From: an uncultured Bacteroides sp.
GTDB lineage: Bacteria > Bacteroidota > Bacteroidia > Bacteroidales > Bacteroidaceae
Direction of reading: 5' to 3'
Length of the DNA: 64,000 bases
Assembly: GCF_963675905.1 (NCBI RefSeq)
Contig: NZ_OY780936.1
Location: forward strand, 1,116,001 to 1,180,000
The notes under the pieces were generated by a model. The model was not told where the DNA came from. It saw nothing but the letters and a program-made list of their open reading frames with translations, and did not search any database. The position numbers and the translations under genes were made by a program. Numbering within the stretch: position 1 is the stretch's first letter; the number at the start of each line of letters is the position of its first letter. This document shows, in pieces, positions 1 to 7,418 of the stretch.

Positions 1-1073
1 TTTATAAGTTGGGTGCGGTCATAGAACGGAACAACCGTAACTTTCGAAACTCTTCCATCTGGCAGTACCTTCTGAGGCATACCGGCCTCTGTCTCTTTAA
101 TCTTGGCTTTTACATTATTAATAACATCCATCGGATTAGAGCCATATCTTGCCACAACAACAGCACCTACAGCTTCCATACCTTCCTTGTCCAACCCTCC
201 GCGACGAGTAGCCGGACCGTAGTTAACGGTTGCCACATCTTTTATTCTGACTGGAACACCATTTCGCGAAGTAATAGCAGCATTCTCAAGATCTGATAGG
301 TTCTTGATATACCCTAATCCCCTGATCAGGTATTCAACCTTGTTTATTTCAATGGTTTCGGCTCCAATATCGAGATTACTCTTCTTAACAGCATCCATAA
401 CATCCATTACAGAGACGCCAAACGAACGCATAGCCTCGGGATTCAAATCTACCTGAAATTCCTTCACATAACCTCCCACGGAGGCTACTTCAGATACGCC
501 TTCGGCACTCGACAGAGAGTACTTTACATAATAATCCTGAATGGTACGTAACTCCTGAGGATCCCATCCTCCGGTAGGTTTTCCTGTTTTAGGATCACGG
601 CCTTCGAGCGTGTACCAGAATATTTGTCCCAATGCTGTAGCATCGGGCCCCAGAGTAGGTTGAACACCTTCGGGTAATGTACCTGCAGGCAATGAATTTA
701 ATTTCTCAAGAATACGTGAACGACTCCAGTAGAACTCTACATTATCATTAAATATAATGTAGATAAATGACATTCCAAACATAGAGGTACTACGTATGGT
801 TTTAACGCCCGGAATGCCTAAAAGTGATGTTGTTAAAGGATAAGTTATCTGATCCTGGATATCCTTTGGCGACCTTCCCATCCATTCCGTTGCAACAATC
901 TGCTGATTATCGCCTACATCGGGAATGGCATCTACTGCCACAGGATTACGCGGAAGTAAACCTCCGTGCCAGTTAAACGGAGCAGTAGCTAGTCCCCAGA
1001 CTATGATAACAATTAATAGAATTGATGTAACAAGCCTGTTTTTAAGAAAATAGTTGATTATTTTATTTAGCAT
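1..1073 (-). CDS. cusA: CusA/CzcA-type heavy-metal efflux RND permease (5' part only)
   Basis: This is the inner-membrane pump of a tripartite heavy-metal efflux system that drives cations such as Cu, Ag, Zn or Co out with proton energy. The gene reads leftwards from the ATG at 1073 and runs off the window, so only about the first 357 residues are visible. It opens with a basic start and one membrane segment (about residues 12-30, LVTSILLIVIIVWGLATAPF). The large periplasmic porter domain follows, with family hallmarks AVDAIPDVGDNQQIV, TEWMGRSPKDIQDQITYPL, STSMFGMSFIYIIF and RRGGLDKEGMEAVGAVVVARYG. The exact metal cannot be told from this part. It lies 167 bp downstream of a small Cys-rich exported protein gene on the same strand, which supports a metal-related operon. 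Confidence 0.93.
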   Translation of the reverse strand, partial: MLNKIINYFLKNRLVTSILLIVIIVWGLATAPFNWHGGLLPRNPVAVDAIPDVGDNQQIVATEWMGRSPKDIQDQITYPLTTSLLGIPGVKTIRSTSMFGMSFIYIIFNDNVEFYWSRSRILEKLNSLPAGTLPEGVQPTLGPDATALGQIFWYTLEGRDPKTGKPTGGWDPQELRTIQDYYVKYSLSSAEGVSEVASVGGYVKEFQVDLNPEAMRSFGVSVMDVMDAVKKSNLDIGAETIEINKVEYLIRGLGYIKNLSDLENAAITSRNGVPVRIKDVATVNYGPATRRGGLDKEGMEAVGAVVVARYGSNPMDVINNVKAKIKETEAGMPQKVLPDGRVSKVTVVPFYDRTQLI

Positions 1074-1102
1074 ATTTCTTGTTATTTATATAATTCACCA
1101 AT

Positions 1103-1147
1103 TATTAGTTTAGCCGGTATATATGACTAAACTAATAGTAAATTTCG
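1103..1147. other. Stem-loop between the Cys-rich gene and cusA
   Basis: An 11-bp perfect inverted repeat (TATTAGTTTAG at 1103-1113 and CTAAACTAATA at 1137-1147) with a 23-base loop lies in the 167-bp gap between two leftward genes. No strong T-run follows it on either strand. It could be an attenuator or an mRNA-processing or stability element that sets different expression for the two genes; this is inference. Confidence 0.4.
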
Positions 1148-1240
1148 TAATACAAAACAAATTGCTTTTCCTATTATGCAACTCTTTATTTACTAAAGTA
1201 ATTGATAATAAATGCTTTGTCTGGTATATTAATAACTAAT

Positions 1241-1633
1241 CTAAGCTAAAAAAGGAGGCGCACGATCTCCTCCTGAGCTAATAAAAACAGGTTCGCGATA
1301 AAGCTTATATTGAACCGTTATTGGATTTATATATCCCTCTAATCCTGTAATATTAGGATACAGGTAAAACAAGTTCGAAAGAAAACTAAGGTGAAAATCT
1401 GGATTAATTTGTGCAATCTCTCCCCGAGTATATTCATTCTGAATTTTATAAAGATGCGATTCATTTTTGCAGCAACCGCTACATTTTAGCATTCCCTTGC
1501 AGCAGGATTTTGCTTCATGACTGATGGAAATAGATACAAGCTTTGCTCCACAATAATGGCTGGAGATAGGTACACCTATGGTACTTATCATTAAAAGTAA
1601 AACAGCTATTATGTGAGTCAGTCTTTTTAGCAT
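1241..1633 (-). CDS. Small Cys-rich exported protein, HYC_CC_PP type
   Basis: This 130-residue protein starts with a hydrophobic signal sequence (residues 1-25, LTHIIAVLLLMISTIGVPI). It then shows SSHYCGAK, a cysteine cluster (SCCKGMLKCSGCCKNES, about residues 43-58) and a C-terminal GGDRAPPFLA. The spaced HYC, CC and PP pattern matches a small Bacteroidota family often found next to metal transport genes. The cysteines suggest periplasmic or envelope metal binding, but no biochemical function is established. The gene lies just upstream of and in the same direction as the CusA-type pump. A TAnnTTTG-like box (complement of 1725-1732) sits about 90 bases before the ATG. Confidence 0.72.
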   Translation of the reverse strand: MLKRLTHIIAVLLLMISTIGVPISSHYCGAKLVSISISHEAKSCCKGMLKCSGCCKNESHLYKIQNEYTRGEIAQINPDFHLSFLSNLFYLYPNITGLEGYINPITVQYKLYREPVFISSGGDRAPPFLA

Positions 1634-1978
1634 ATGTCTTTAACCGATTTATTAATTTGCCTATTTTATAAGAAACAAGATAAATCTTCTTTTTGTTTAA
1701 AAACGTACATACTTATCAATGATACAAATGTATAAGTTATATAGAGAATATAAAATACCACAAATATGGTATTTTTGGCCTTCTAGATTTATTCCTCACG
1801 CAGGATATTCCTACTGCTTGCAACAATATATTTTTGTCCTAAAACAATATTGGTTATTTGGTGAATAGTTGTGCGATTATTAGTGAATGGGAAAATAAAT
1901 TCATAGGTATAGTTTGAAGTTAAAATAATTAACCTATCTTCGCGCCTCAATTTTAATATTACTCTTAAAACTAATTTT
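1634..1978. promoter_or_regulatory. Divergent promoter region, Cys-rich gene and CRR6-like gene
   Basis: The gap between the leftward Cys-rich gene and the rightward gene at 1979 holds no ORF. Leftward: CAAATGTA at 1725-1732 reads TACATTTG on the minus strand, a good Bacteroidetes -7 box. Rightward: TATCTTCG at 1935-1942 is one base off that consensus. A small hairpin (AATACCA 1754-1760, TGGTATT 1767-1773) with T-runs on both sides lies between them and could insulate the two promoters. Confidence 0.45.
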
Positions 1979-2482
1979 ATGGAAAAAGAAACAAAAAGAT
2001 TATCCCAACTAATGGAGGCCGGAATTGAATCCCTTGATATTACTATTACAATTGAAGATATAGTGAATCAGGATATATCGGCCCAAATGGCTATTCTTTC
2101 TGCACTTCTTGATAATGAGGACTTTGCTATATATTTTAGAGAAAAAGTAAACATCGTGTTTACGGGTATAAATCCTGGAGATAAGAAACTTTGGGAAATA
2201 CCTGAGGTGAGAAAATACATTCAAAAGCTTGATGATGAGTTTCCATATTGGCTCTATTTTTCATCAAAAAAGGGAGGTAGCTTAAACTTGATTTATGAGT
2301 GTCGTATGATACCTTTTTTGAATAATGAAGATGAGTTCGACTTGAATTTCGCTGAATTTAAAGATAGCGTTCAGAATAGATGGATACCGGCGATGAGCGA
2401 GGTTTGTGCGTTTACTGATATGTCTGACGAGGAAACACAACAACTGTGCATGAGTTTTTATCGTTATATGCTAACTAAGTAA
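1979..2482 (+). CDS. Conserved hypothetical protein, resembles CRR6-domain proteins
   Basis: A soluble 167-residue acidic protein without signal peptide or membrane segments. The central block (VNIVFTGINPGDKKLWEIP, then VRKYIQKLDDEFPYWLYFSS, about residues 57-95) recalls Bacteroides proteins annotated as containing a chlororespiratory reduction 6 domain, a name taken from a plant NDH assembly factor. No function is known for the bacterial members, and the assignment is from memory of the motif. The gene stands alone: a promoter-like box ends 36 bases upstream and a strong hairpin lies 58 bases downstream. Confidence 0.7.
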   Translation: MEKETKRLSQLMEAGIESLDITITIEDIVNQDISAQMAILSALLDNEDFAIYFREKVNIVFTGINPGDKKLWEIPEVRKYIQKLDDEFPYWLYFSSKKGGSLNLIYECRMIPFLNNEDEFDLNFAEFKDSVQNRWIPAMSEVCAFTDMSDEETQQLCMSFYRYMLTK

Positions 2483-2540
2483 TTGCATAGTTCGTGAAAC
2501 TTTATTTTAGTTACGAAGACTTGTAGAGAAATGAAAATCC

Positions 2541-2580
2541 ACTTAAAAAGGTTGATAATCCAAAATCAACCTTTTTAAGT
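2541..2580 (+). terminator. Strong stem-loop after the CRR6-like gene
   Basis: A perfect 16-bp inverted repeat (ACTTAAAAAGGTTGAT at 2541-2556, ATCAACCTTTTTAAGT at 2565-2580) with an 8-base loop starts 58 bases after the stop codon at 2482. The 3' arm itself carries a T-run and is followed by TGATTTTT. It most likely ends transcription of the 167-residue protein gene. Confidence 0.6.
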
Positions 2581-2596
2581 TGATTTTTAGTGAAAA

Positions 2597-2760
2597 GGTT
2601 TCTTCGTCACTTTTGGTGAAAGCAAACTGTCTCAAATACTTATCCAATCAATATTCTATATGCTTTTTGATAAGCTATTTATTGAATCTGATAAAAAGTC
2701 TGCTAAACACTATGAATAAGATGTTCAATATAATATCTTCTACTAAAGTGACGAAGAACC
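2597..2760. mobile_element. MITE-like element with terminal inverted repeats
   Basis: TTCTTCGTCACTTT at 2600-2613 is repeated in perfect inverted orientation as AAAGTGACGAAGAA at 2745-2758. The similarity extends outward on both sides (GGTT beside the left arm, AACC beside the right, then TTTTTAG on the left and CTAAAAA on the right, interrupted by a short indel). The roughly 165-190 bp AT-rich unit has no credible coding capacity. Small size, long terminal inverted repeats and intergenic position suggest a miniature non-autonomous transposable element or a large cruciform. No clear target-site duplication was found. Confidence 0.45.
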
Positions 2761-2813
2761 CTAAAAAGTAATATCCTTGTGAAACTAACGATATATTATT
2801 TACATATTCAAGA

Positions 2814-3110
2814 GTTATTACTAGTGAGATTTAAACTCAAACTTCGAAACCGGATAACCTAAAAGATCTAACAATCTTGTTATACATTGTGATATTTAAA
2901 TTTTAAACGCTATATTGCTTAAAGCTAGGAGCATCATTCCTAAAGTTATTACTAGTGAGATTTAAAACTCAAACTTCGAAACCGAATAACCTAAAAGATC
3001 TAATAATCTTGTTATCCATTGTGATATTTAAATTTCAAATGCTATATTGCTTAAAGCTTAGAGCATTATCGCTAAAGTTATCACTTGTGAGATTTAAAAC
3101 TCAAACCTCA
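2814..3110. repeat. Tandem repeat, 131-132 bp unit, about 2.3 copies
   Basis: Copy 1 spans 2814-2944, copy 2 spans 2945-3076, and a partial copy 3 starts at 3077 and stops next to the stop codon of the DUF6600 reading frame at 3111. Each unit begins with a form of GTTATTACTAGTGAGATTT and contains AACCTAAAAGATCTAA and GCTATATTGCTTAAAGCT. The two full copies differ at only a handful of positions. No ORF runs through the unit, so it is a non-coding tandem duplication at the 3' end of the neighbouring gene. Confidence 0.9.
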
Positions 3111-4267
3111 TTATCTTCTCCGTTCGGTACTAGTACTTCTTTCCTGTTTTGGGGTTTCTTGTTTCTTGGTTTCCTGCCTTTCTGTTGTTCTCGACTGCCT
3201 TACAGGAGCATCACTTCGCCTTGGAGTTACCGTACGGTTTTGTGTAGGTTCGGTTCTTCTTTGAGGAGTTTTCACATCTTGTTGTCTCACAGGCCTGTTT
3301 ACATCTGTAGGGGTAGTTCGGGGAACCCGGGCAGGTTGATCAATATCACGACGAGGAACAGTTGGAACGTCTATCTTCTGGGGAATATCCTTCTTCTCGG
3401 GTTGCTTGATTGGACCGTTTATCGGGTTTACTCTCAGATTCTGATTCGGAATCTCTCTGTCAGGAGTTCGTATTACATCATCTCTTTTAATAACCCGAGA
3501 TGGGGCTGTCTCTCTTGTATTTCTGTCTCTGTCAATCTGAGGTCGGTAAATGCGTAATTCATTATTCCTGATTTCCTGTCCAGGCCTATTGCTTTCACGG
3601 ACAGAATATCGGTTAACGGTTGTGCCCGATGCCCTTTGAACAGACTCTCTGTCGGGCCATAGTTGTAGGTGGTATTCCTTTTTCTGTCAGTATAAGTCCG
3701 GTCAATAACTGTAGAAGTTCTCATAATTTTTTCGTGACCAGATTGATCTACATAATAACGATATATGTTTCGCCTTCCAAAGTCTCTCTCTCTTACAAAG
3801 CACCAATGGTCGTGATGTCTGTCATATCGTCCGCCGTGAGGGTAATTTAGACCCATTCCCGGACCTATTGGCGACCAACCATAATAGCCATTGCCATGAA
3901 GCCAGTAAACCCATGATGGCCCCCATTCATAACCCGGCACCCAGAACCATCCTAATGCGTTATTGAATCCCCAGCGGCCATAGTGGAATGCTGCCCATCC
4001 CCAGTTGTAATCGGATATCCACGACCAGCCATATTGAGTAAGTACCCAATAGCCGTTGGTGGAATAGGGGGCGAAAGTTTCGCGTACATAGGGAATCCAG
4101 ATATAGCCATAATCTGGATAATCAACCCATTGACCATAAGAACCTAACTGATCATAGAAAACTTGATAGCTGACAGGTGTATCATCATAATAGGTGTCTC
4201 TAGATAATGTTGCACATGAAGTGGTGAATACAAATATTAGAGCGAAGATTGTAGTATTTGTTTTCAT
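3111..4267 (-). pseudogene. DUF6600 lipoprotein, interrupted by a one-base frameshift
   Basis: The ATG at 4267 begins a lipoprotein signal (lipobox FTTSC, Cys18). A Trp/Tyr/Gly-rich domain typical of DUF6600 follows (GYIWIPYV, GYWVLTQYGWSWISDYNWGW, GRWGFN, WFWVPGYEWGPSWV, YYGWSPIGPG). The open frame ends at 3473 after 264 residues, but its last 58 or so residues look wrong. From about 3654 the other frame continues cleanly with ESVQRASGTTVNRYSVRESN and a long Arg/Pro/Gln-rich tail to a stop at 3111, as in full-length family members. One missing base in the GGG/CC run at 3654-3658 explains the change; adding one base gives a 385-residue protein. It may be a real mutation or an assembly error. 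Function of the family is unknown. Confidence 0.82.
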
Positions 4268-4630
4268 GGCTGGCTAGTTTTTTAATTGAAGTATATTCCT
4301 TTATAAATAACAATGTAAATGGAATAATGGTTTTGCTTTTAAATAATTGATTCTTTGTGCTAAAGAGCTTATTATTTATATATCATAACAATTGGATTTA
4401 GCGTCGATAAAAACGCATTTGCTCAAATTAGAAATTTTTGTTTTTTCGTAATTACCGATAAGTTATTCTGGTTCGCTTTCTTCCCATTTCTTTTGGAACA
4501 TTTCATCATGAAGCAGCAACATTAGAGGCTAATAGCCCCAGTATGCATAAAACAACAAAGAAAATAAATATTGGTATTGTTTCGATAGGATGATTCTCTG
4601 CATTAATATTACTGAAACGATAATAAAAAC
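4268..4630. other. Intergenic region without gene
   Basis: AT-rich stretch between the start of the leftward DUF6600 gene and the terminator of the next leftward gene. No ORF, RNA gene or repeat was recognised. The DUF6600 promoter should lie here, but no clear TAnnTTTG box was seen close to the ATG. Confidence 0.4.
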
Positions 4631-4663
4631 AAAGGCTGAACCCGTTTTATGAGCTCAGCCTTT
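4631..4663 (-). terminator. Intrinsic terminator of the DPP5-like gene
   Basis: AAAGGCTGA (4631-4639) pairs with TCAGCCTTT (4655-4663). Read leftwards it is followed by G and a T-run (TTTTTATTA). It lies about 25 bases past the stop codon of the peptidase gene. Confidence 0.8.
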
Positions 4664-4687
4664 ACTTTTATAATTTAGTGAAACGTA

Positions 4688-6775
4688 TTATTTCAACCAT
4701 TTATCCAACCATGCAGCAAAGGTTCTTTGCCATAGAATACCATTCTGTGGCTTAAGTACCCAATGATTCTCGTCAGGGTAAATAAGCAACTGTGCAGGAA
4801 CGCCTCTTAGTTTGGCTGCATTGAAAGCAGACATACCTTGTGAAGCAAGGATTCTGTAGTCCTTTTCTCCGTGGATGCAAAGGATAGGAGTATCCCATTT
4901 GTCTACAAACTTATGAGGTGAATTGGCAAAAGTGCGTTGTGCTGTGGCATTGTTCTTATCCCAGTATGCACCACCCATATCCCAGTTGGCAAACCACATC
5001 TCTTCTGTTTCCAGATATTGCTGTTCCATGTTAAAGATACCATCGTGAGCAATAAATGCTTTGAAACGCTTGTTGTGATGTCCGGCAAGCCAATAAACAG
5101 AGAAGCCTCCGAAGCTGGCACCTATACATCCTAATTTATCGGCATTTACATAAGGCTCTTTTGCCATCTCGTCGATAGCAGAAAGATAATCTTTCATGCA
5201 CTGACCACCGTAGTCGCCACTGATCTCTTCGTTCCATTCCTTACCGAAACCAGGTAAACCGCGACGGTTAGGAGCTACAACAATATAATCGTTTGTTGCC
5301 ATCATCTGGAAGTTCCAACGGTATGACCAGAACTGGCTGACAGGTGACTGTGGACCACCTTCGCAATAAAGCAGGGTAGGGTATTTCTTGTTAGGATCGA
5401 ACTTAGGAGGATAGATAATCCAGGTTAGCATATCCTTGTCATCGGTAGTCTTAATCCAGCGTTCTTCCACCTTTGACATCTCTACCTGATCATAGATATG
5501 CTTGTTTTCGAAAGTAAGCTGTTTAGCTTCACCTTTCATGGAAACGGCATAGATTTCATCACCCATACTCATGGAGTGACGGGTAGCAATCAGTTGTTTG
5601 CCGTTAAGTTTAATAGCGGCATAGTCGTGAACACCTTCGGTAAGCTTTTGTTGCTTTTTACCTTCAACATCTACCTTGTAGATTTGTGAGGTTGCATGCC
5701 ACACACCGGTAAAGAAAAGGCTCTTGCTATCGCTGTTCCAGATAAATCCTTCCACACTAGAATCGAATGCTTTGCTTACGAATGTTTTTACTCCGGTAGC
5801 CAGATTCATTACGAACAAACGGTTCTGATCACTTTCATATCCATCGTGCTCCATGCTTTGCCATGCAATATATTTTCCGTCAGGAGAATATTGAGGATTT
5901 GTGTCATAACCCATCATACCTTCGGTTATGTTCTTTGTCTGCTTGGAAGCCAGTTTATATACATATATATCTGAATTGGTAGAAACTGCATAATCTATTC
6001 CGGTCTTCTTGCGTGAAGTATAAGCAATGTTCTCGCCTTTAGCATCCCATGCCAGTTGCTCAATGCCACCAAAAGGTTTCATTGGCGATTCATATTGTTC
6101 GCCGGCCATGATATCTGTAATGTTTGTAAGTGCAGAACCATCAAAATCGGCTACAAAAGGGTGGGGAACAGTAGTAACCCATTCGTCCCAGTGTTTGTAC
6201 ATAAGGTCCTCAACAACGAGTCCGCTAGCCTTTGGAAGGTCTGGATATCTGTCGGCTGTAGTTGTGCCATACTTTACTTGTGAAATGAAAAGCACTTTTT
6301 TTCCGTCGGGTGAGAAAGAGAAACCTTCAATGTCCTTGTCAAAGTTTGAAAGTTGTCTGCGATCTGTACCGTCTGGATTCATTTCCCAAAGCTGACTGCT
6401 ACCACTTTCTGTACATATAAAGGCAATTTTGCTACCGCCTTTAATCCAGATAGCTTCGTTCTCACCAAATGGAGTGTGAGTAATCTGCTTGTTGTCTGTG
6501 CCGTCTGCGTTCATCACAAAGACTTCTCTGTTACTTTTGTTTTGTGGCACACTGTAGTAAGCAACCGTATAGACGATTTTCTTACCGTCGGGCGATACAT
6601 TGAAGCCTCCGATTCTTCCCATTGCCCAAAGAGCCTCAGGAGTCATTCGTCCGCCTTTGATCACTATATCGGACTTTCCGATAAGCGACTCGCTCTTGTC
6701 TCCTGCAGCTTCTGCCGAAAGTGTTCCGGCAAGCATTAGTGCTGCTGACATCGTTACTAATTTTGATTTTTTCAT
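4688..6775 (-). CDS. S9 family prolyl oligopeptidase, DPP5-like
   Basis: This 695-residue secreted serine peptidase is close in sequence along its whole length to Porphyromonas gingivalis dipeptidyl-peptidase 5. That enzyme removes dipeptides from peptide N-termini in the periplasm during growth on protein. A signal peptide (MKKSKLVTMSAALMLAGTL) is followed by an N-terminal beta-propeller (repeated FSPDGKK-like blades) and a C-terminal alpha/beta hydrolase. The triad is by count Ser554 in GASFGGFS, Asp639 in HGEKDYRI and His671 in DENHW. The frame is open upstream to 7069, but the start at 6775 is preferred because it gives the signal peptide. A near-consensus -7 box (minus strand, 6805-6812) lies 30 bases before it. 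Confidence 0.93.
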   Translation of the reverse strand: MKKSKLVTMSAALMLAGTLSAEAAGDKSESLIGKSDIVIKGGRMTPEALWAMGRIGGFNVSPDGKKIVYTVAYYSVPQNKSNREVFVMNADGTDNKQITHTPFGENEAIWIKGGSKIAFICTESGSSQLWEMNPDGTDRRQLSNFDKDIEGFSFSPDGKKVLFISQVKYGTTTADRYPDLPKASGLVVEDLMYKHWDEWVTTVPHPFVADFDGSALTNITDIMAGEQYESPMKPFGGIEQLAWDAKGENIAYTSRKKTGIDYAVSTNSDIYVYKLASKQTKNITEGMMGYDTNPQYSPDGKYIAWQSMEHDGYESDQNRLFVMNLATGVKTFVSKAFDSSVEGFIWNSDSKSLFFTGVWHATSQIYKVDVEGKKQQKLTEGVHDYAAIKLNGKQLIATRHSMSMGDEIYAVSMKGEAKQLTFENKHIYDQVEMSKVEERWIKTTDDKDMLTWIIYPPKFDPNKKYPTLLYCEGGPQSPVSQFWSYRWNFQMMATNDYIVVAPNRRGLPGFGKEWNEEISGDYGGQCMKDYLSAIDEMAKEPYVNADKLGCIGASFGGFSVYWLAGHHNKRFKAFIAHDGIFNMEQQYLETEEMWFANWDMGGAYWDKNNATAQRTFANSPHKFVDKWDTPILCIHGEKDYRILASQGMSAFNAAKLRGVPAQLLIYPDENHWVLKPQNGILWQRTFAAWLDKWLK

Positions 6776-6912
6776 ATAATTAAATGAATTATTTATTCGT
6801 AGTGCGAAATTAATCATTCTGGGGTGATTATTTATTCTTTCGCGGAATAAATATAACAGAAAAATGTATTTGAGTGAAAGGTAATAAAGAACTTTGCTAA
6901 TATCAAACGGAG
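6776..6912. promoter_or_regulatory. Upstream region of the DPP5-like gene
   Basis: On the minus strand TAATTTCG (complement of 6805-6812) is one base off the TAnnTTTG -7 consensus and sits about 30 bases before the chosen ATG. This supports the short start at 6775 over the long open frame to 7069. Confidence 0.4.
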
Positions 6913-7130
6913 TGTGATGATAATGGAGGAAAATGAAATAATCAACTGAGCATTCTGAAGGTACAATAACCGAAGGTGCAATGATAATGTGGAAAATGAA
7001 AAACAAAGAAAATCTGAATAATTTCAGTGATACATAAAGTCTAGTGATAATCCTATAAATATGAACCAATCTGAATTGAAGTTGTACATTTCAGTGATAC
7101 ATGAAGTCTAATGATAATGGTGACTAGTTC
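6913..7130. repeat. Degenerate tandem repeat, about 64-67 bp period
   Basis: The word ATGATAAT or GTGATAAT recurs at 6917, 6981, 7044 and 7111. Adjacent units share more: GGAGGAAAATGAAA against GTGGAAAATGAAA in the first two, and TTTCAGTGATACATRAAGTCT before the last two (about 7022 and 7089). No frame stays open convincingly across it, so it appears to be decayed non-coding tandem repetition between yidC and the peptidase gene. Confidence 0.6.
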
Positions 7131-7281
7131 TAAATAACCGTTACAGGTTTCTGTGATAAAATTATAAATTAATCTCTTTGTCCATTACGTTTTATTTTGT
7201 GTAAAGCTATCTTAGGGCTAGACATAAACAAAGCAATGTGATTATAAGAACATGTAATTCTTTAAAGAAGAAAGATTCTTC

Positions 7282-7330
7282 GCTCGTCGGGACGGGTGCT
7301 TCCGCCCATTGCCTCTAGGTTTCCCCGAGC
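7282..7330. other. GC-rich structured element, possible RNA
   Basis: A 49-base GC-rich island in very AT-rich surroundings. GCTCG (7282-7286) pairs with CGAGC (7326-7330); after a two-base bulge GGGA (7289-7292) pairs with TCCC (7322-7325). Inside, GGGTG (7294-7298) pairs with CGCCC (7303-7307) around a CTTC loop. It lies just downstream of the yidC terminator. No TAnnTTTG promoter is evident on either strand, so it could be a 3'-UTR element, a remnant, or an unknown small RNA. Confidence 0.4.
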
Positions 7331-7347
7331 AGAGTGATATAAAAAAA

Positions 7348-7380
7348 CAGATCGCTACAAGAAAAACTCGCAACGATCTG
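7348..7380 (-). terminator. Intrinsic terminator of the pyrG-yidC operon
   Basis: CAGATCG (7348-7354) and CGATCTG (7374-7380) form the stem. On the minus strand the hairpin is followed directly by a run of seven T. It begins 39 bases after the yidC stop codon. Confidence 0.85.
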
Positions 7381-7418
7381 CTATTAATTATATTTCTGTC
7401 ACAGAAATCTGTTATGAA

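Noticed and set aside
2580-2771. 63-codon rightward open frame
   Set aside because: It lies inside the MITE-like inverted repeat and starts in the terminator arm; composition is that of AT-rich noise.
2955-3557. 200-codon rightward open frame
   Set aside because: It is the antisense shadow of the DUF6600 tail combined with the tandem repeat.
6776-7069. Upstream 98-codon extension of the DPP5-like frame
   Set aside because: It crosses a repeat region and a probable promoter, its translation is unlike the family, and the start at 6775 gives a normal signal peptide.
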